The notes beneath the pieces were generated by a model that was not told the origin of the DNA, searched no databases, and saw only the letters and a list, made by a program, of their open reading frames with translations. Source: Rhizobium sp. SL42 (lineage in GTDB: Bacteria; Pseudomonadota; Alphaproteobacteria; Rhizobiales; Rhizobiaceae). Taken from it: a stretch of DNA of 64,000 bases. The position numbers and the translations under genes are program-made. Below, one piece after another: positions 16,568-25,701 of the stretch; positions within the stretch are counted from its first letter, which is position 1, and every line of letters starts with the position of its first letter. The stretch is taken from positions 572,001 through 636,000 of the forward strand of contig NZ_CP063397.1 of NCBI RefSeq assembly GCF_021729845.1. Reading direction: 5' to 3'.

Positions 16568-17497
16568 CTATTCCTTGAATTCGTGATCGAAAAGAGAAAG
16601 GGCAGAGGCGAGCAGGCCGCGGCGCACCAGAAGGCCGCCGTCCAGCATGACGGCCTCGCCACCGGCCTGGGCGATGGCCCGCGCATAGAGACGCGTCAGC
16701 TTGCCGGTACCGATCAGATAGGCCTTGCCGTGGCGCTTGAGATCCGTGGCGATTGCCGCAATCTCCGAGCCGATGAGCAGACCTGAAAGGCGAGCCGCCG
16801 GACCGGTCTTGCCACCCGCCGACAGAAGACCTTCTGCGCGAATGGAAAACAGCCGTGACGTCAGGGCAAATCCGGGCTCCAGTGCCTGATCGACGGCCTG
16901 GTCGAAAATATCGAGATCGGCTTCGGCGTCGCCATCTTCCGGTATGGACAGGCGCAGGATCGATTGCCGGCTGATGAGATTGTAGAGTTCGCCCGTCATC
17001 ACGGTGGTGAAACGGCTGATCTGGCCATCTTCCACCAGGGCCCATTTGGAATGTGTGCCGGGCAGGCAGATCAGTGCATTCTCGAGACCCTGTTCCAGCG
17101 CACCGGCCAGCTGGGTTTCTTCGCCGCGCATCACGTCGAAGGCGCCATCCTTACGCTGGCAGACGCCGGGCAGGATATAGACCGGACGGCTGGCGCCGTC
17201 CGGAATGATGGCATGCTGGAACAGGCCGACGAGCGGGGCCGGCGTTTCGACATACGGTGCCTCACGCCATCCGGTGCGCGCACCGGCCATGCCCGCGACA
17301 ACCACGGGCAGGTCGGGTGATGCGCCGAAGGCCGAGAGATGGCTTTCGAGCACGGCCGGGTAGGCGGAGCGATCCAGACTGCCCATGCCTTCGGCCGATT
17401 GCCGTTCGGCCAGAACCTCGCCCTGGCTGTCGACCAGCCAGATGCGGAAGTTACTTGTGCCCCAATCGACCAGTGCTGCGAAAGCTCTACCAGCCAT
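16568..17497 (-). CDS. dgoK: 2-dehydro-3-deoxygalactonokinase
   Basis: DgoK phosphorylates 2-keto-3-deoxygalactonate at C6 with ATP, supplying the substrate of the next gene, dgoA. The 309-residue protein starts with VDWGTSNFRIWLVD, the phosphate-binding motif of the DgoK group within the ASKHA superfamily. It also has LPGTHSKWALVEDGQI and MTGELYN, which are typical of this family. The gene lies nine bases after the aldehyde dehydrogenase stop and four bases before dgoA, so all three should be co-transcribed. Confidence 0.93.
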   Translation of the reverse strand: MAGRAFAALVDWGTSNFRIWLVDSQGEVLAERQSAEGMGSLDRSAYPAVLESHLSAFGASPDLPVVVAGMAGARTGWREAPYVETPAPLVGLFQHAIIPDGASRPVYILPGVCQRKDGAFDVMRGEETQLAGALEQGLENALICLPGTHSKWALVEDGQISRFTTVMTGELYNLISRQSILRLSIPEDGDAEADLDIFDQAVDQALEPGFALTSRLFSIRAEGLLSAGGKTGPAARLSGLLIGSEIAAIATDLKRHGKAYLIGTGKLTRLYARAIAQAGGEAVMLDGGLLVRRGLLASALSLFDHEFKE

Positions 17498-17506
17498 GGT
17501 GCGGTC

Positions 17507-19021
17507 TCAGCGCAGATCTTCAGGCAGCAGGGCTGCCGGAATGTTCTGGTAGCTCACCGGACGCAGGAAGCGACGGATCGCCATGGTCCCGACCGAAGTT
17601 GCACCAAAGTTGGTGGTAGCCGGATAAGGACCGCCGTGAACCATGGCATCGCAGACTTCGACGCCGGTCGGGAAGCCGTTGGCCAGAACGCGGCCCGACT
17701 TGCGCTCAAGGATCGGCAGCAGCACCTGTGCGGTCGGTACGTCGCCATCATCCATGTGCAGCGTGGTGGTCAGCTGGCCGACGAAGCTCTCGGCAATCTT
17801 GACCATCTCGGCCTTGTCCTTGACGGTGACGAGGATGCCGAGCGGACCGAACACTTCTTCGCCAAGAACATGATTGCCGAGCCAGTTTTCACCGGTGGTG
17901 GCAAACAGATACGGCTTTGCGTTGCGTAGATCGCAGCTCGAGGTCAGAACCGCCTGCACGCCTTCGGTACCGGCAATACGGTCGGCACCGGCACGGTAGG
18001 CATTGGCAATGCCGTCCGTCAGCATGGTCTGGGCATTGGTTGCGGCAAGCGCGGTCTTGGCGGTTTCAAGGAACGCGTCGGCCTCTGTGCCTTCCTCGAT
18101 GATCGCGATGCCCGGATTGGTGCAGAACTGGCCGGCACCCATGGTCAGCGAACCGGCCCAGCCCTTGGCCAGTGCTTCGCCGCGCGCAGCAACGGCTGCC
18201 GGCAGCAGGAACATCGGGTTGACCGAGCCCAGTTCACCGAAGAACGGGATCGGCTCAGGACGACGGACGCAGAGGTCGAACAGCGCGCGACCGCCACCGA
18301 GCGAGCCGGTGAAGCCGACGGCACGGGTCAACGGATGCAGGCAGATCGCCTCGCCGGTCTCGCGGTTGCCGCCCTGGACGAGCGAAAACACGCCCGGATG
18401 AACGCCGCAACGCTTGATGGCGGCATCGATGGCCTGGCCGACGATTTCCGCTGTGCCGGGATGCGCTTCATGACCCTTGACGACAACCGGGCAACCGGCA
18501 GCCAGCGCCGATGCGGTATCGCCGCCGGCGGTCGAAAACGCCAGCGGGAAGTTGGACGCACCAAACACACCAACCGGACCGATCGGGCGCTGCATCAGGC
18601 GGATATCCGGACGCGGCAGCGGCTGGCGATCCGGAAGGGCAGCATCAAAGCGGCGGTCGAGATAGTCACCCTTGCGGATATGTTCGGCAAACAGCTTCAA
18701 CTGACCGGTCGTGCGGCCGCGTTCGCCGATCAGACGGGCTTCCGGCAGGCCGGTTTCCTGGCTGCCGATCTGGGTGATCGCATCGCCACGCGCATCGATT
18801 TCCTCGGCGATCGCCTCGAGGAACTTGGCGCGTTCTTCGCGGGAAGAATAACCATAGGTGACGAATGCCTCTTCGGCAGCCTTCATCGCCCGATCAACCA
18901 GCGCGGCAGATCCGAGCGAGAAAGTGTGGCTCTCGCCAGATGCGGGATTGGAGGCAAAGGTTCCAGAGCCTTCAACCCATTCGCCGGCAATAAGGTGCTT
19001 TCCGGTCAGGTTCAGCGTCAT
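17507..19021 (-). CDS. 2,5-dioxopentanoate (2-oxoglutarate semialdehyde) dehydrogenase
   Basis: This is an NAD(P)-dependent aldehyde dehydrogenase of 504 residues that most resembles the 2-oxoglutarate semialdehyde dehydrogenases ending oxidative pentose and sugar-acid pathways. The catalytic residues are visible: Asn157, Glu263 in FFGELGSVNP and Cys300 in GAGQFCTNPG; Lys182 contacts the cofactor. The GQFCTNPG form and genomic setting fit the type found with arabinose or sugar-acid clusters. Here it would oxidise the semialdehyde made by the GguC branch to 2-oxoglutarate. An AAAGGA precedes the ATG by seven bases. Substrate specificity is inferred, not visible. Confidence 0.88.
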   Translation of the reverse strand: MTLNLTGKHLIAGEWVEGSGTFASNPASGESHTFSLGSAALVDRAMKAAEEAFVTYGYSSREERAKFLEAIAEEIDARGDAITQIGSQETGLPEARLIGERGRTTGQLKLFAEHIRKGDYLDRRFDAALPDRQPLPRPDIRLMQRPIGPVGVFGASNFPLAFSTAGGDTASALAAGCPVVVKGHEAHPGTAEIVGQAIDAAIKRCGVHPGVFSLVQGGNRETGEAICLHPLTRAVGFTGSLGGGRALFDLCVRRPEPIPFFGELGSVNPMFLLPAAVAARGEALAKGWAGSLTMGAGQFCTNPGIAIIEEGTEADAFLETAKTALAATNAQTMLTDGIANAYRAGADRIAGTEGVQAVLTSSCDLRNAKPYLFATTGENWLGNHVLGEEVFGPLGILVTVKDKAEMVKIAESFVGQLTTTLHMDDGDVPTAQVLLPILERKSGRVLANGFPTGVEVCDAMVHGGPYPATTNFGATSVGTMAIRRFLRPVSYQNIPAALLPEDLR

Positions 19022-19049
19022 TGGGTAATCCTTTCAATAGAGGTCGAAA

Positions 19050-19985
19050 TTATTCGACAAAGGGCTCGACGATACGGCGTTCGCCTGTGAGGAAGGCGTC
19101 TGCGACGAGCCGGAGGGGTTGGAAATCCGCGTCGCTTTGTCGGGTGCGGATGAGGTCGGCAAATCGGTCATAGATGCGGGCATATTCCCGGTCCGGACCT
19201 TCGATAGCCTGCTTGCCGTCTATATAGAGTTCCGCGCCGCCTTTTGCGAGGCGCAACATGCCCTGCTCCGTCTCGACGACGATATCCCAGGTCTGCGGGC
19301 CTTCCTGGCGCCAGTCGAATTCGGCGGTGATCGGAGCGCCGGCAGCACTCTTCATCGCGAGGCTGGCGGCAATCGGCTGCTGGCGGTTTTCAGGAAAGGC
19401 CAGAATGGCTTTCTCGACGATGGTCTGGCCGGGGATGATCGCGGTCAGGATCGACAGGGCATTGATGCCCGGGTCGAACACGCCGAAACCGCCGGCTTCC
19501 CAGATCCACGCTTGACCCGGATGCCAGCGACGCACGTCTTCCTTCCAGGTGATCTCGATCTTGCGGATCGTCTTGCCCAGCAGCCATTCACGCGCCGGCT
19601 CGACGCCATTGGCAAAGCGGGAATGCCAAGTGGCAAACAGGGTGACGCCGGCGGCATGGGCCAATTCGGCCAGCGCCTGCGCTTCACCGAGCGTGGCTGC
19701 GGGCGGCTTTTCCAGCAGCACATCCAGTCCCTCGGCAATGGCCTTCTTGGCCATGTCGAAGCGAACTTCCGGTGGCGTGCACAGCGAGATCGCGCGAATA
19801 TCGCCACGGGTCTCGAGAAACTTCTCGTAGCTCTCGAAATTTTCCGCGCTGTCGATCTTGCCGTTGCGGCTGATGGCAGCCTTGATGGTGAAATCACCGC
19901 CGTTTTCAACCGAGGGAATGTGCTGGTCGCGGGCGATCTTGCCAACGCCGGCCAATGCCAGCGCAATCTTCTGAGAAGAGGTCAT
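19050..19985 (-). CDS. Gfo/Idh/MocA-type D-galactose / L-arabinose 1-dehydrogenase
   Basis: This 311-residue oxidoreductase has an N-terminal Rossmann fold (LALAGVGKIARDQHIPS) and the Gfo/Idh/MocA motif EKPPAAT, where the lysine is catalytic. The EKPPAAT variant and overall sequence resemble the Azospirillum-type dehydrogenase that oxidises L-arabinose and D-galactose at C1 to lactones. That would make it the first catabolic enzyme of this operon, feeding both the arabinonate and galactonate branches. It follows the dehydratase after a 73-base gap with a hairpin. No lactonase gene is present nearby, so lactone opening is spontaneous or encoded elsewhere. Confidence 0.87.
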   Translation of the reverse strand: MTSSQKIALALAGVGKIARDQHIPSVENGGDFTIKAAISRNGKIDSAENFESYEKFLETRGDIRAISLCTPPEVRFDMAKKAIAEGLDVLLEKPPAATLGEAQALAELAHAAGVTLFATWHSRFANGVEPAREWLLGKTIRKIEITWKEDVRRWHPGQAWIWEAGGFGVFDPGINALSILTAIIPGQTIVEKAILAFPENRQQPIAASLAMKSAAGAPITAEFDWRQEGPQTWDIVVETEQGMLRLAKGGAELYIDGKQAIEGPDREYARIYDRFADLIRTRQSDADFQPLRLVADAFLTGERRIVEPFVE

Positions 19986-20016
19986 AGCCTGCTCATCCTG
20001 TAAAGTTCAATGGAAT

Positions 20017-20040
20017 GAAGCGCGCCGGAGGGCGCGCTTC
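20017..20040. repeat. Intercistronic hairpin between dehydratase and dehydrogenase genes
   Basis: GAAGCGCGCC (20017-20026) pairs perfectly with GGCGCGCTTC (20031-20040) around a GGAG loop. There is no T-run on the minus strand, so it is more likely an mRNA-stabilising or processing element within the operon than a terminator. Confidence 0.6.
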
Positions 20041-20058
20041 CAAGTTCGGTTCAAGAGA

Positions 20059-21804
20059 TCAATGCGAATCCTTGCCGACGGCAGATCCGCGACACCCCTT
20101 GAGGAAGTCGAAGTCGGCGCCGGTATCGGCCCCTTCGACATGATCATGGAACATGCGGGCATAACCGCTGGTCGGCGGCTCGACCGACGGACGCCAGTCG
20201 GCCAGGCGGCGCTGCATTTCCTCTTCCGAAATGTCGAGGTGAACGCGACGGGCTTCGACATCGATCTCGATAAAATCGCCGTTGCGTACGATCGCCAGCG
20301 GACCGCCACGCGCCGCTTCCGGCGATGTATGCAGGAGAACCGTTCCATAGGCCGTACCGGACATGCGCGCATCCGAGATGCGGACCATGTCGGTGATGCC
20401 CTTGCGCAGAACCTTCGGCGGCAGGCCCATGTTGCCGACTTCGGCCATGCCCGGATAACCGCGCGGGCCACAGTTCTTCAGAACCATGACGCAGGTTTCG
20501 TCGATATCGAGCGCCTCATCGTTGATCTTCGCCTTGTAGTCGTCGATGTCTTCGAAGACGACGGCGCGGCCGCGATGCTTCAACAGATGTTCGGAGGCTG
20601 CCGACGGCTTCAGAACGCAGCCCTTCGGCGCGAGATTGCCGCGCAGGACTGCAATACCGCCCTGCTGGGTCAACGCCTTTTCGACCGGCAGAATGACATC
20701 CTCATTCCAGTTGCGAACGTCCTTGACCTCTTCCCAGATCGTCGTGCCCGAAACGGTCAGCGCATCCTTGTGCAGCTTGCCGGCTTCGCCGAGACGCTGG
20801 AGCACGACCGGCAGGCCACCGGCGTAAAAGAACTCTTCCATCAGGTATTTGCCCGACGGCATCAGGTTGACGATCGTCGGAATGTCGCGACCACAGCGAT
20901 CCCAGTCGTCGAGCGTCAGGTCGATTCCGACGCGGCCGGCCATGGCAAGAAGATGGACGACGGCATTGGTCGAGCCACCAATCGCGCCATTGGTGCGGAT
21001 GGCATTTTCGAAGGCTTCCTTGGTCAGGATGTCGGAGGGCTTCAGGTCGTCCTTGACCATCTGCACGATGCGGCGACCCGAAAGCTGCGCCATGACGCGG
21101 CGACGGCTGTCGACGGCCGGGATCGCAGCATTGCCGGACAACGCCATGCCGAGCGATTCGATCATCGAGGCCATGGTCGAGGCGGTACCCATGGTGTTGC
21201 AGGTACCGGTCGAGCGCGACATCGAGGCTTCAGCCTCGAGGAACTCCTCCTGGGTCATCTCGCCCGCCTTGACGGCTTCGGAGAACTTCCACAAATGCGT
21301 GCCGGAACCGACGCGTTCACCGCGGAAATAACCGTTCAGCATCGGGCCGCCGGTGACCATGATGGTCGGGATATCGGTCGAGGCGGCGCCCATCAAAAGC
21401 GATGGCGTTGTCTTGTCACAACCGACCAGCAGCACGGCACCGTCGATCGGCTGGCCACGCATGGCTTCCTCGACGGCGAGTGCTGCAAGGTTGCGGTACA
21501 TCATCGCCGTCGGGCGGAAGGTGTTTTCCGAGGCCGAGAAAACCGGCACTTCGACCGGAAAACCACCGGCTTCCCAGATGCCCGCCTTCACCTTTTCCGC
21601 GAGTTCGCGCAGATGGCCGTTGCAGGGCGTAAGATCGGACCAGGTGTTCATGATGCCGATCACCGGACGACCATCGAACAGGTCGTGCGGATAGCCCTGG
21701 TTCTTCATCCAGCCACGGTGATAAATCGTATCGCGGGACGTGCCGCCATACCAATGCTGTGACCTGAGTTGGCGCGGCCATGCCGCTGGCTTGAAATTGC
21801 TCAT
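20059..21804 (-). CDS. IlvD/Edd-family L-arabinonate (sugar acid) dehydratase
   Basis: This 581-residue [2Fe-2S] dehydratase removes water from aldonic acids to give 2-keto-3-deoxy acids. The cluster cysteines Cys61, Cys129 and Cys202 line up, with an offset of two, with Cys59/127/200 of the structurally studied Rhizobium leguminosarum L-arabinonate dehydratase. The active-site segment RISDARMSGTAYG is also present. That enzyme is known to accept L-arabinonate, D-fuconate and D-galactonate, so one protein could supply both downstream branches encoded here. It lies 52 bases after gguC, with a small GGCGCG-GAA-CGCGCC hairpin between them. Dihydroxy-acid dehydratase (IlvD) is unlikely given the context and the N-terminal RSQHWYGGTSRD sequence. 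Confidence 0.93.
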   Translation of the reverse strand: MSNFKPAAWPRQLRSQHWYGGTSRDTIYHRGWMKNQGYPHDLFDGRPVIGIMNTWSDLTPCNGHLRELAEKVKAGIWEAGGFPVEVPVFSASENTFRPTAMMYRNLAALAVEEAMRGQPIDGAVLLVGCDKTTPSLLMGAASTDIPTIMVTGGPMLNGYFRGERVGSGTHLWKFSEAVKAGEMTQEEFLEAEASMSRSTGTCNTMGTASTMASMIESLGMALSGNAAIPAVDSRRRVMAQLSGRRIVQMVKDDLKPSDILTKEAFENAIRTNGAIGGSTNAVVHLLAMAGRVGIDLTLDDWDRCGRDIPTIVNLMPSGKYLMEEFFYAGGLPVVLQRLGEAGKLHKDALTVSGTTIWEEVKDVRNWNEDVILPVEKALTQQGGIAVLRGNLAPKGCVLKPSAASEHLLKHRGRAVVFEDIDDYKAKINDEALDIDETCVMVLKNCGPRGYPGMAEVGNMGLPPKVLRKGITDMVRISDARMSGTAYGTVLLHTSPEAARGGPLAIVRNGDFIEIDVEARRVHLDISEEEMQRRLADWRPSVEPPTSGYARMFHDHVEGADTGADFDFLKGCRGSAVGKDSH

Positions 21805-21833
21805 GACGTTTCTCTGTCTCTATCTGGGAGCCC

Positions 21834-21848
21834 GGCGCGGAACGCGCC
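21834..21848. repeat. Short hairpin between gguC and the dehydratase gene
   Basis: GGCGCG-GAA-CGCGCC forms a perfect 6-base stem in the 52-base gap. It is a second GC hairpin without a T-run inside this operon, possibly affecting message stability. Confidence 0.45.
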
Positions 21849-21856
21849 AGCAAGGC

Positions 21857-22822
21857 TCAGAGCATCTTGATGGCAACCGTTTCCTTGGCTGCAACGACAA
21901 GCTTGTTGCGCAGCGGAAGGCCGAATTGCGGAGCGTCGATCTCGAAGACGTCGCCTTCCCGCGTGACGAAGCCGTCCGCAACGGAGAGCGTTGCCGTGCC
22001 GTACATATGCACGTGCAGATCGCCCGGCTGGCAGAACAGCGCATACTTAAAATGGTGATATTCCAAGTTTGCGATCGTGTGGGACATATTGGCTTCCCCA
22101 GAGAGGAAAGGCTTTTCCCACACAGTCTTGCCGTCGCGCAGAATGCGAGACATGCCTTCGACGTGATCGGGCAGGGCGCCGACCAGAAGCTCCGGGCTAA
22201 ACGACGCGGGCCGCAGCTTGGAATGGGCAAGGTAGAGGTAGTTGATCTTTTCCGTCACATGGTCGGAAAACTCGTTGGCAACGGAAAAGCCGAGGCGGTA
22301 GGCCACGCCATCGTCACCGATGATGTAGAAGCCTGCGAGTTCCGGCTCTTCGCCACCATCCAGCGCAAAAGACGGCGAAACCAGATCGTCGCCATGGGCG
22401 ACCGCATTGAAGCCGTTACCCTTGTAGAACCATTCCGGCTGGACGCCGTTTTCGCCAGGCTTGGGTTTTCCGCCTTCGATACCCATACGGAACATCTTCA
22501 TCGAGTCGCTCATGCCGGCCGTATCGGCGTGCATGCTGTCGCGTGCCGAGGCGGAACCCGTGTGGGTCAGGCCGGTACCGGTCAGGTACATATGAGCCGC
22601 ATCCGGATGGCGCACCGGACAATCCAGCTTGCCGGAGGCCGCGAGCGCGACGATATCCACGGTGTCGCCGAGACCCTGACGCTCGATCAGCGCCGAGACG
22701 GGCACCTTGGAGGCGATGGCGGCCTTGGCGAGTTCGTAGGTGGACTGAAAGCCAGGAACCAGGCGTGCAGCGTCACCCTGGCGGCAAATGACGCCGCCAG
22801 TCTTCAATTGCGAGAGAAACAT
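21857..22822 (-). CDS. gguC: GguC / AraD1 family protein (FAH superfamily)
   Basis: This 321-residue protein matches GguC of Agrobacterium, encoded directly after gguB as here. The family belongs to the fumarylacetoacetate hydrolase superfamily (AraD1 group), and some members are reported or proposed to dehydrate L-2-keto-3-deoxyarabonate to 2-oxoglutarate semialdehyde. Metal-binding-type segments such as YLTGTGLTHTGSA and FYIIGDDGVAYRLGFSVANEFSDH are present. The neighbouring arabinonate dehydratase and semialdehyde dehydrogenase supply the steps before and after, so a catabolic role is favoured over a transport role. It lies ten bases after gguB. Confidence 0.9.
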   Translation of the reverse strand: MFLSQLKTGGVICRQGDAARLVPGFQSTYELAKAAIASKVPVSALIERQGLGDTVDIVALAASGKLDCPVRHPDAAHMYLTGTGLTHTGSASARDSMHADTAGMSDSMKMFRMGIEGGKPKPGENGVQPEWFYKGNGFNAVAHGDDLVSPSFALDGGEEPELAGFYIIGDDGVAYRLGFSVANEFSDHVTEKINYLYLAHSKLRPASFSPELLVGALPDHVEGMSRILRDGKTVWEKPFLSGEANMSHTIANLEYHHFKYALFCQPGDLHVHMYGTATLSVADGFVTREGDVFEIDAPQFGLPLRNKLVVAAKETVAIKML

Positions 22823-22832
22823 AGCCTTATCC

Positions 22833-24050
22833 TTAGACTGCTTTGTTCTTGTTGTAGACGTCGAAATACACGGCTGCGAGAAGCACCAGGCCCTTGACCA
22901 GCTGCTGATAGTCGATGCCGAGACCCATGATCGACATGCCGTTGTTCATCACACCCATGATAAAGGCGCCGATGACGGCACCGGTGATCTTGCCAACGCC
23001 GCCGGACGCCGAGGCACCGCCGATGAAGCAGGCCGCGATGACGTCGAGTTCGAAGCCGACGCCGGCTTTCGGCGTCGCCGAATTCAGGCGGGCCGCGATG
23101 ATCATGCCGGCAAGCGCAGCCAACACACCCATGTTGACGAAGGTGTAGAAAGTCAGGCGTTCGGTATTGATGCCCGAAAGCTTGGCCGCCTTCTCGTTGC
23201 CACCCAGCGCGAAGATGCGGCGACCGATGGTCGAACGGGTTGTGACGAAGGTATAGAGCGCAATCAGCACCGCCATGATGACCAGCACGTTCGGCAGGCC
23301 CTTGTATGTTGCAAGCTGGTAGCCGAGGAAAATCGCGACAGCGGCGGTTACGCCGAGTTGCAGCACGAAGAACAGCATCGGTTCGTTTTCAGAGCCATGC
23401 TTTTCGTTGAGGGCGCGCGTACGGAAACCATTGTAGATCATCCAGCCGACCGCGAGCAGCACGACAACCAGTGCCGTCCAGTTCTTGATCGTGTCCGTGG
23501 CAGGATCGCTCGACAGGAACCAGAGAAGGTCCGGAACGAAACCGGTCGAAAGCGACTGGAAGTCCTTGGGGAACGGGCCGATAGGGCGGTTCTGCAGGAC
23601 CAGATAGGTGACGCCGCGAAACACCAGCATGCCTGCCAGGGTCACGATGAAGGCCGGGATCTTCTGATAAGCGACCCAATAACCCTGCGCCGCGCCGATC
23701 AGGCCGCCGAGTACGAGACATAGCGGAATGACGATGGCGTAATGCACGCCCAGTTTCACCAGAAGAATGGCCGACAGCGCCCCGACCAACGCCACGATCG
23801 ATCCGACAGACAGGTCGATGTGGCCCGCAACGATGATCAGCAGCATGCCAAGCGCCATGATGACGATGAACGAATTCTGCAGGATGAGGTTGGTAATGTT
23901 GACCGGACGCAGCAGAACGCCACCCGTCAGCACCTGGAAGAACAGCATGATGACGACGAGCGCCAGCAGAAGCCCGTATTCACGGATATTCTTGCGCAGG
24001 TAGTCACCAACGGAAACTTTGGGGGTTTCGATTTTTGTATCAGTAGCCAT
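22833..24050 (-). CDS. gguB: GguB sugar ABC transporter permease
   Basis: GguB is the membrane subunit of the ChvE-GguA-GguB importer for galactose, glucose and arabinose-type sugars. The 405-residue protein has about ten hydrophobic spans and the typical BPD_transp_2 sequence HIDLSVGSIVALVGALSA near residues 71-88, with GGASASGGVGKITGAVIGAFIMGVMNNGMS near the C-terminus. It is longer than RbsC or AraH because of an extra cytoplasmic/periplasmic region around residues 190-240, which is characteristic of the MmsB/GguB/XylH group. Its ATG shares one base with the gguA stop codon (TAATG), indicating translational coupling. Confidence 0.95.
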   Translation of the reverse strand: MATDTKIETPKVSVGDYLRKNIREYGLLLALVVIMLFFQVLTGGVLLRPVNITNLILQNSFIVIMALGMLLIIVAGHIDLSVGSIVALVGALSAILLVKLGVHYAIVIPLCLVLGGLIGAAQGYWVAYQKIPAFIVTLAGMLVFRGVTYLVLQNRPIGPFPKDFQSLSTGFVPDLLWFLSSDPATDTIKNWTALVVVLLAVGWMIYNGFRTRALNEKHGSENEPMLFFVLQLGVTAAVAIFLGYQLATYKGLPNVLVIMAVLIALYTFVTTRSTIGRRIFALGGNEKAAKLSGINTERLTFYTFVNMGVLAALAGMIIAARLNSATPKAGVGFELDVIAACFIGGASASGGVGKITGAVIGAFIMGVMNNGMSIMGLGIDYQQLVKGLVLLAAVYFDVYNKNKAV

Positions 24051-25585
24051 TAGTGTTTCTCCCCAGAGCGCATGATGGCACGCATGATGGACTCCTGACT
24101 TGCCTCTTCCTTCGAAAGCTCGGCAACGATGCGTCCCTCGTTCATCACATAGATGCGGTCGCAGGTGCCGAGCAGCTCGGGCATTTCCGATGAGATCATC
24201 AGGATACCCTTACCTTCGGCGGCAAGCTGGTTGATGATGGTGTAGATTTCGAATTTCGCGCCAACGTCGATGCCGCGGGTCGGTTCATCGAGGATCAGAA
24301 CCTCGGGATTGGTGAACAGCCACTTCGACAAAACGACTTTCTGCTGGTTTCCGCCCGACAGATTGACGGCTTCCTGGTAGATCGAATGCGAACGGATACG
24401 CAGCTTCTTCCGGTAATCGGAAGCAACCTGCGCTTCCTTGTGCTCGTCGATGACGCCGGCCGATGCCACCGCATTGAGGTTGGCGAGCGTCGTGTTGTCC
24501 TTGATGTTGTTGTTCAACACCAGGCCAAGATGCTTGCGATCTTCGGTAACGTAAGCAAGTCCTGCGGCAATCGCCTTCGGGATCGTGCTGACATCGACCG
24601 GCTTGCCATGCATCGAGACGTCGCCGGTAATCTTGTGGCCCCAGGCCTTGCCGAAAATGCTCATGGCGGTTTCGGTGCGACCGGCGCCCATCAGGCCTGC
24701 GATACCGACGACTTCGCCGGCACGTACCGTGAAGTTGACGTCATGCAGGAACTGCCGGTCGCGATGGTTCTGGTGAAAGACGTTCCAGTTCTTCACTTCA
24801 AGCAGCGTCTTGCCGATATTCGGCGTGCGCGGCGGATAGCGGTCTTCCATATCGCGGCCGACCATGCCCTTGATGATCCGGTCCTCGCCGATATCCTGGG
24901 TATGACAGTCGAGCGTCTCGACCGTGCCGCCATCGCGCAGGATGGTGATCTGGTCGGCAACCTTTCGGATCTCGTTGAGCTTGTGCGAGATGATGATCGA
25001 GGTCATTCCCTGCTTGCGGAATTCCATCAGCAGGGTGAGCAGCGCGTCCGAATCCGTTTCGTTGAGCGATGCGGTCGGCTCGTCGAGAATGAGAAGGCGA
25101 ACCTTCTTCGACAGCGCCTTGGCGATTTCAACCAGCTGCTGCTTTCCGACGCCGATGTCGGTGATGCGCGTGCTCGGCGAATCCTTGAGCCCAACTTTCT
25201 CCAGCAGCGTCTTGGTGCGCGCGAAGGTCTCGGGCCATTTGATCACGCCATTGGTAGCGACTTCATTGCCGAGGAAGATGTTTTCGGCAATCGACAGGAG
25301 CGGCACCAGCGCCAGCTCCTGGTGGATGATGATGATACCCAGATGCTCGCTGTCGGAGATCGTGGAAAAACGGCGAACCTCTCCGTCGAAATGGATGTCG
25401 CCTTCGTATGTGCCGGCGGGGTATACGCCACTCAGCACCTTCATGAGTGTGGATTTGCCGGCTCCGTTTTCGCCGACGAGCGCGTGGATCTCTCCCTCGC
25501 GCACCTTGAAACTGACGTTGTTCAGCGCCTTGACGCCTGGAAACGTCTTGGTGATGCCACGCATCTCGAGAATGATGTTATCCAT
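24050..25585 (-). CDS. gguA: GguA sugar ABC transporter ATPase
   Basis: GguA is a 511-residue tandem ATPase that powers the sugar importer. The first domain has an intact Walker A GENGAGKS (38-45) and Walker [11 protein letters not shown]. The second has the degenerate GLMGAGRT loop normal for monosaccharide-import ATPases, the signature [14 protein letters not shown] and Walker [13 protein letters not shown]. Two domains in one chain and this pattern define the MglA/XylG/GguA group. It lies 116 bases after chvE, with a terminator-like hairpin in between, so expression is probably lower than that of the binding protein. Confidence 0.96.
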   Translation of the reverse strand: MDNIILEMRGITKTFPGVKALNNVSFKVREGEIHALVGENGAGKSTLMKVLSGVYPAGTYEGDIHFDGEVRRFSTISDSEHLGIIIIHQELALVPLLSIAENIFLGNEVATNGVIKWPETFARTKTLLEKVGLKDSPSTRITDIGVGKQQLVEIAKALSKKVRLLILDEPTASLNETDSDALLTLLMEFRKQGMTSIIISHKLNEIRKVADQITILRDGGTVETLDCHTQDIGEDRIIKGMVGRDMEDRYPPRTPNIGKTLLEVKNWNVFHQNHRDRQFLHDVNFTVRAGEVVGIAGLMGAGRTETAMSIFGKAWGHKITGDVSMHGKPVDVSTIPKAIAAGLAYVTEDRKHLGLVLNNNIKDNTTLANLNAVASAGVIDEHKEAQVASDYRKKLRIRSHSIYQEAVNLSGGNQQKVVLSKWLFTNPEVLILDEPTRGIDVGAKFEIYTIINQLAAEGKGILMISSEMPELLGTCDRIYVMNEGRIVAELSKEEASQESIMRAIMRSGEKH

Positions 25586-25655
25586 GTGCAGATTCCAGCG
25601 CCTGCTCGACGACGATCACGTCAGGTCGGCGGCGCGAGCTCCTTCAATGCGAAAG

Positions 25656-25685
25656 AAAAAGGGTCCGCGACGTGGCCGCGGACCC
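25656..25685 (-). terminator. Attenuating terminator between chvE and gguA
   Basis: On the minus strand a perfect 9-base stem, GGGTCCGCG with CGCGGACCC (25661-25669 and 25677-25685) and a 7-base loop, is followed by TTTTTCTTTC. It lies 16 bases after the chvE stop and 70 bases before gguA. Partial termination here would give more chvE than transporter mRNA. Confidence 0.85.
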
Positions 25686-25701
25686 GTATGTATCCGAACG
25701 A

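Noticed and set aside
20062..21762. A 566-residue plus-strand frame opposite the dehydratase gene
   Set aside because: This is another codon-bias shadow; the dehydratase has intact cluster cysteines and the antisense product shows no recognisable features.
24050..25585. Degenerate second Walker A motif in GguA as a sign of decay
   Set aside because: GLMGAGRT in the second half is standard for monosaccharide-import tandem ATPases.
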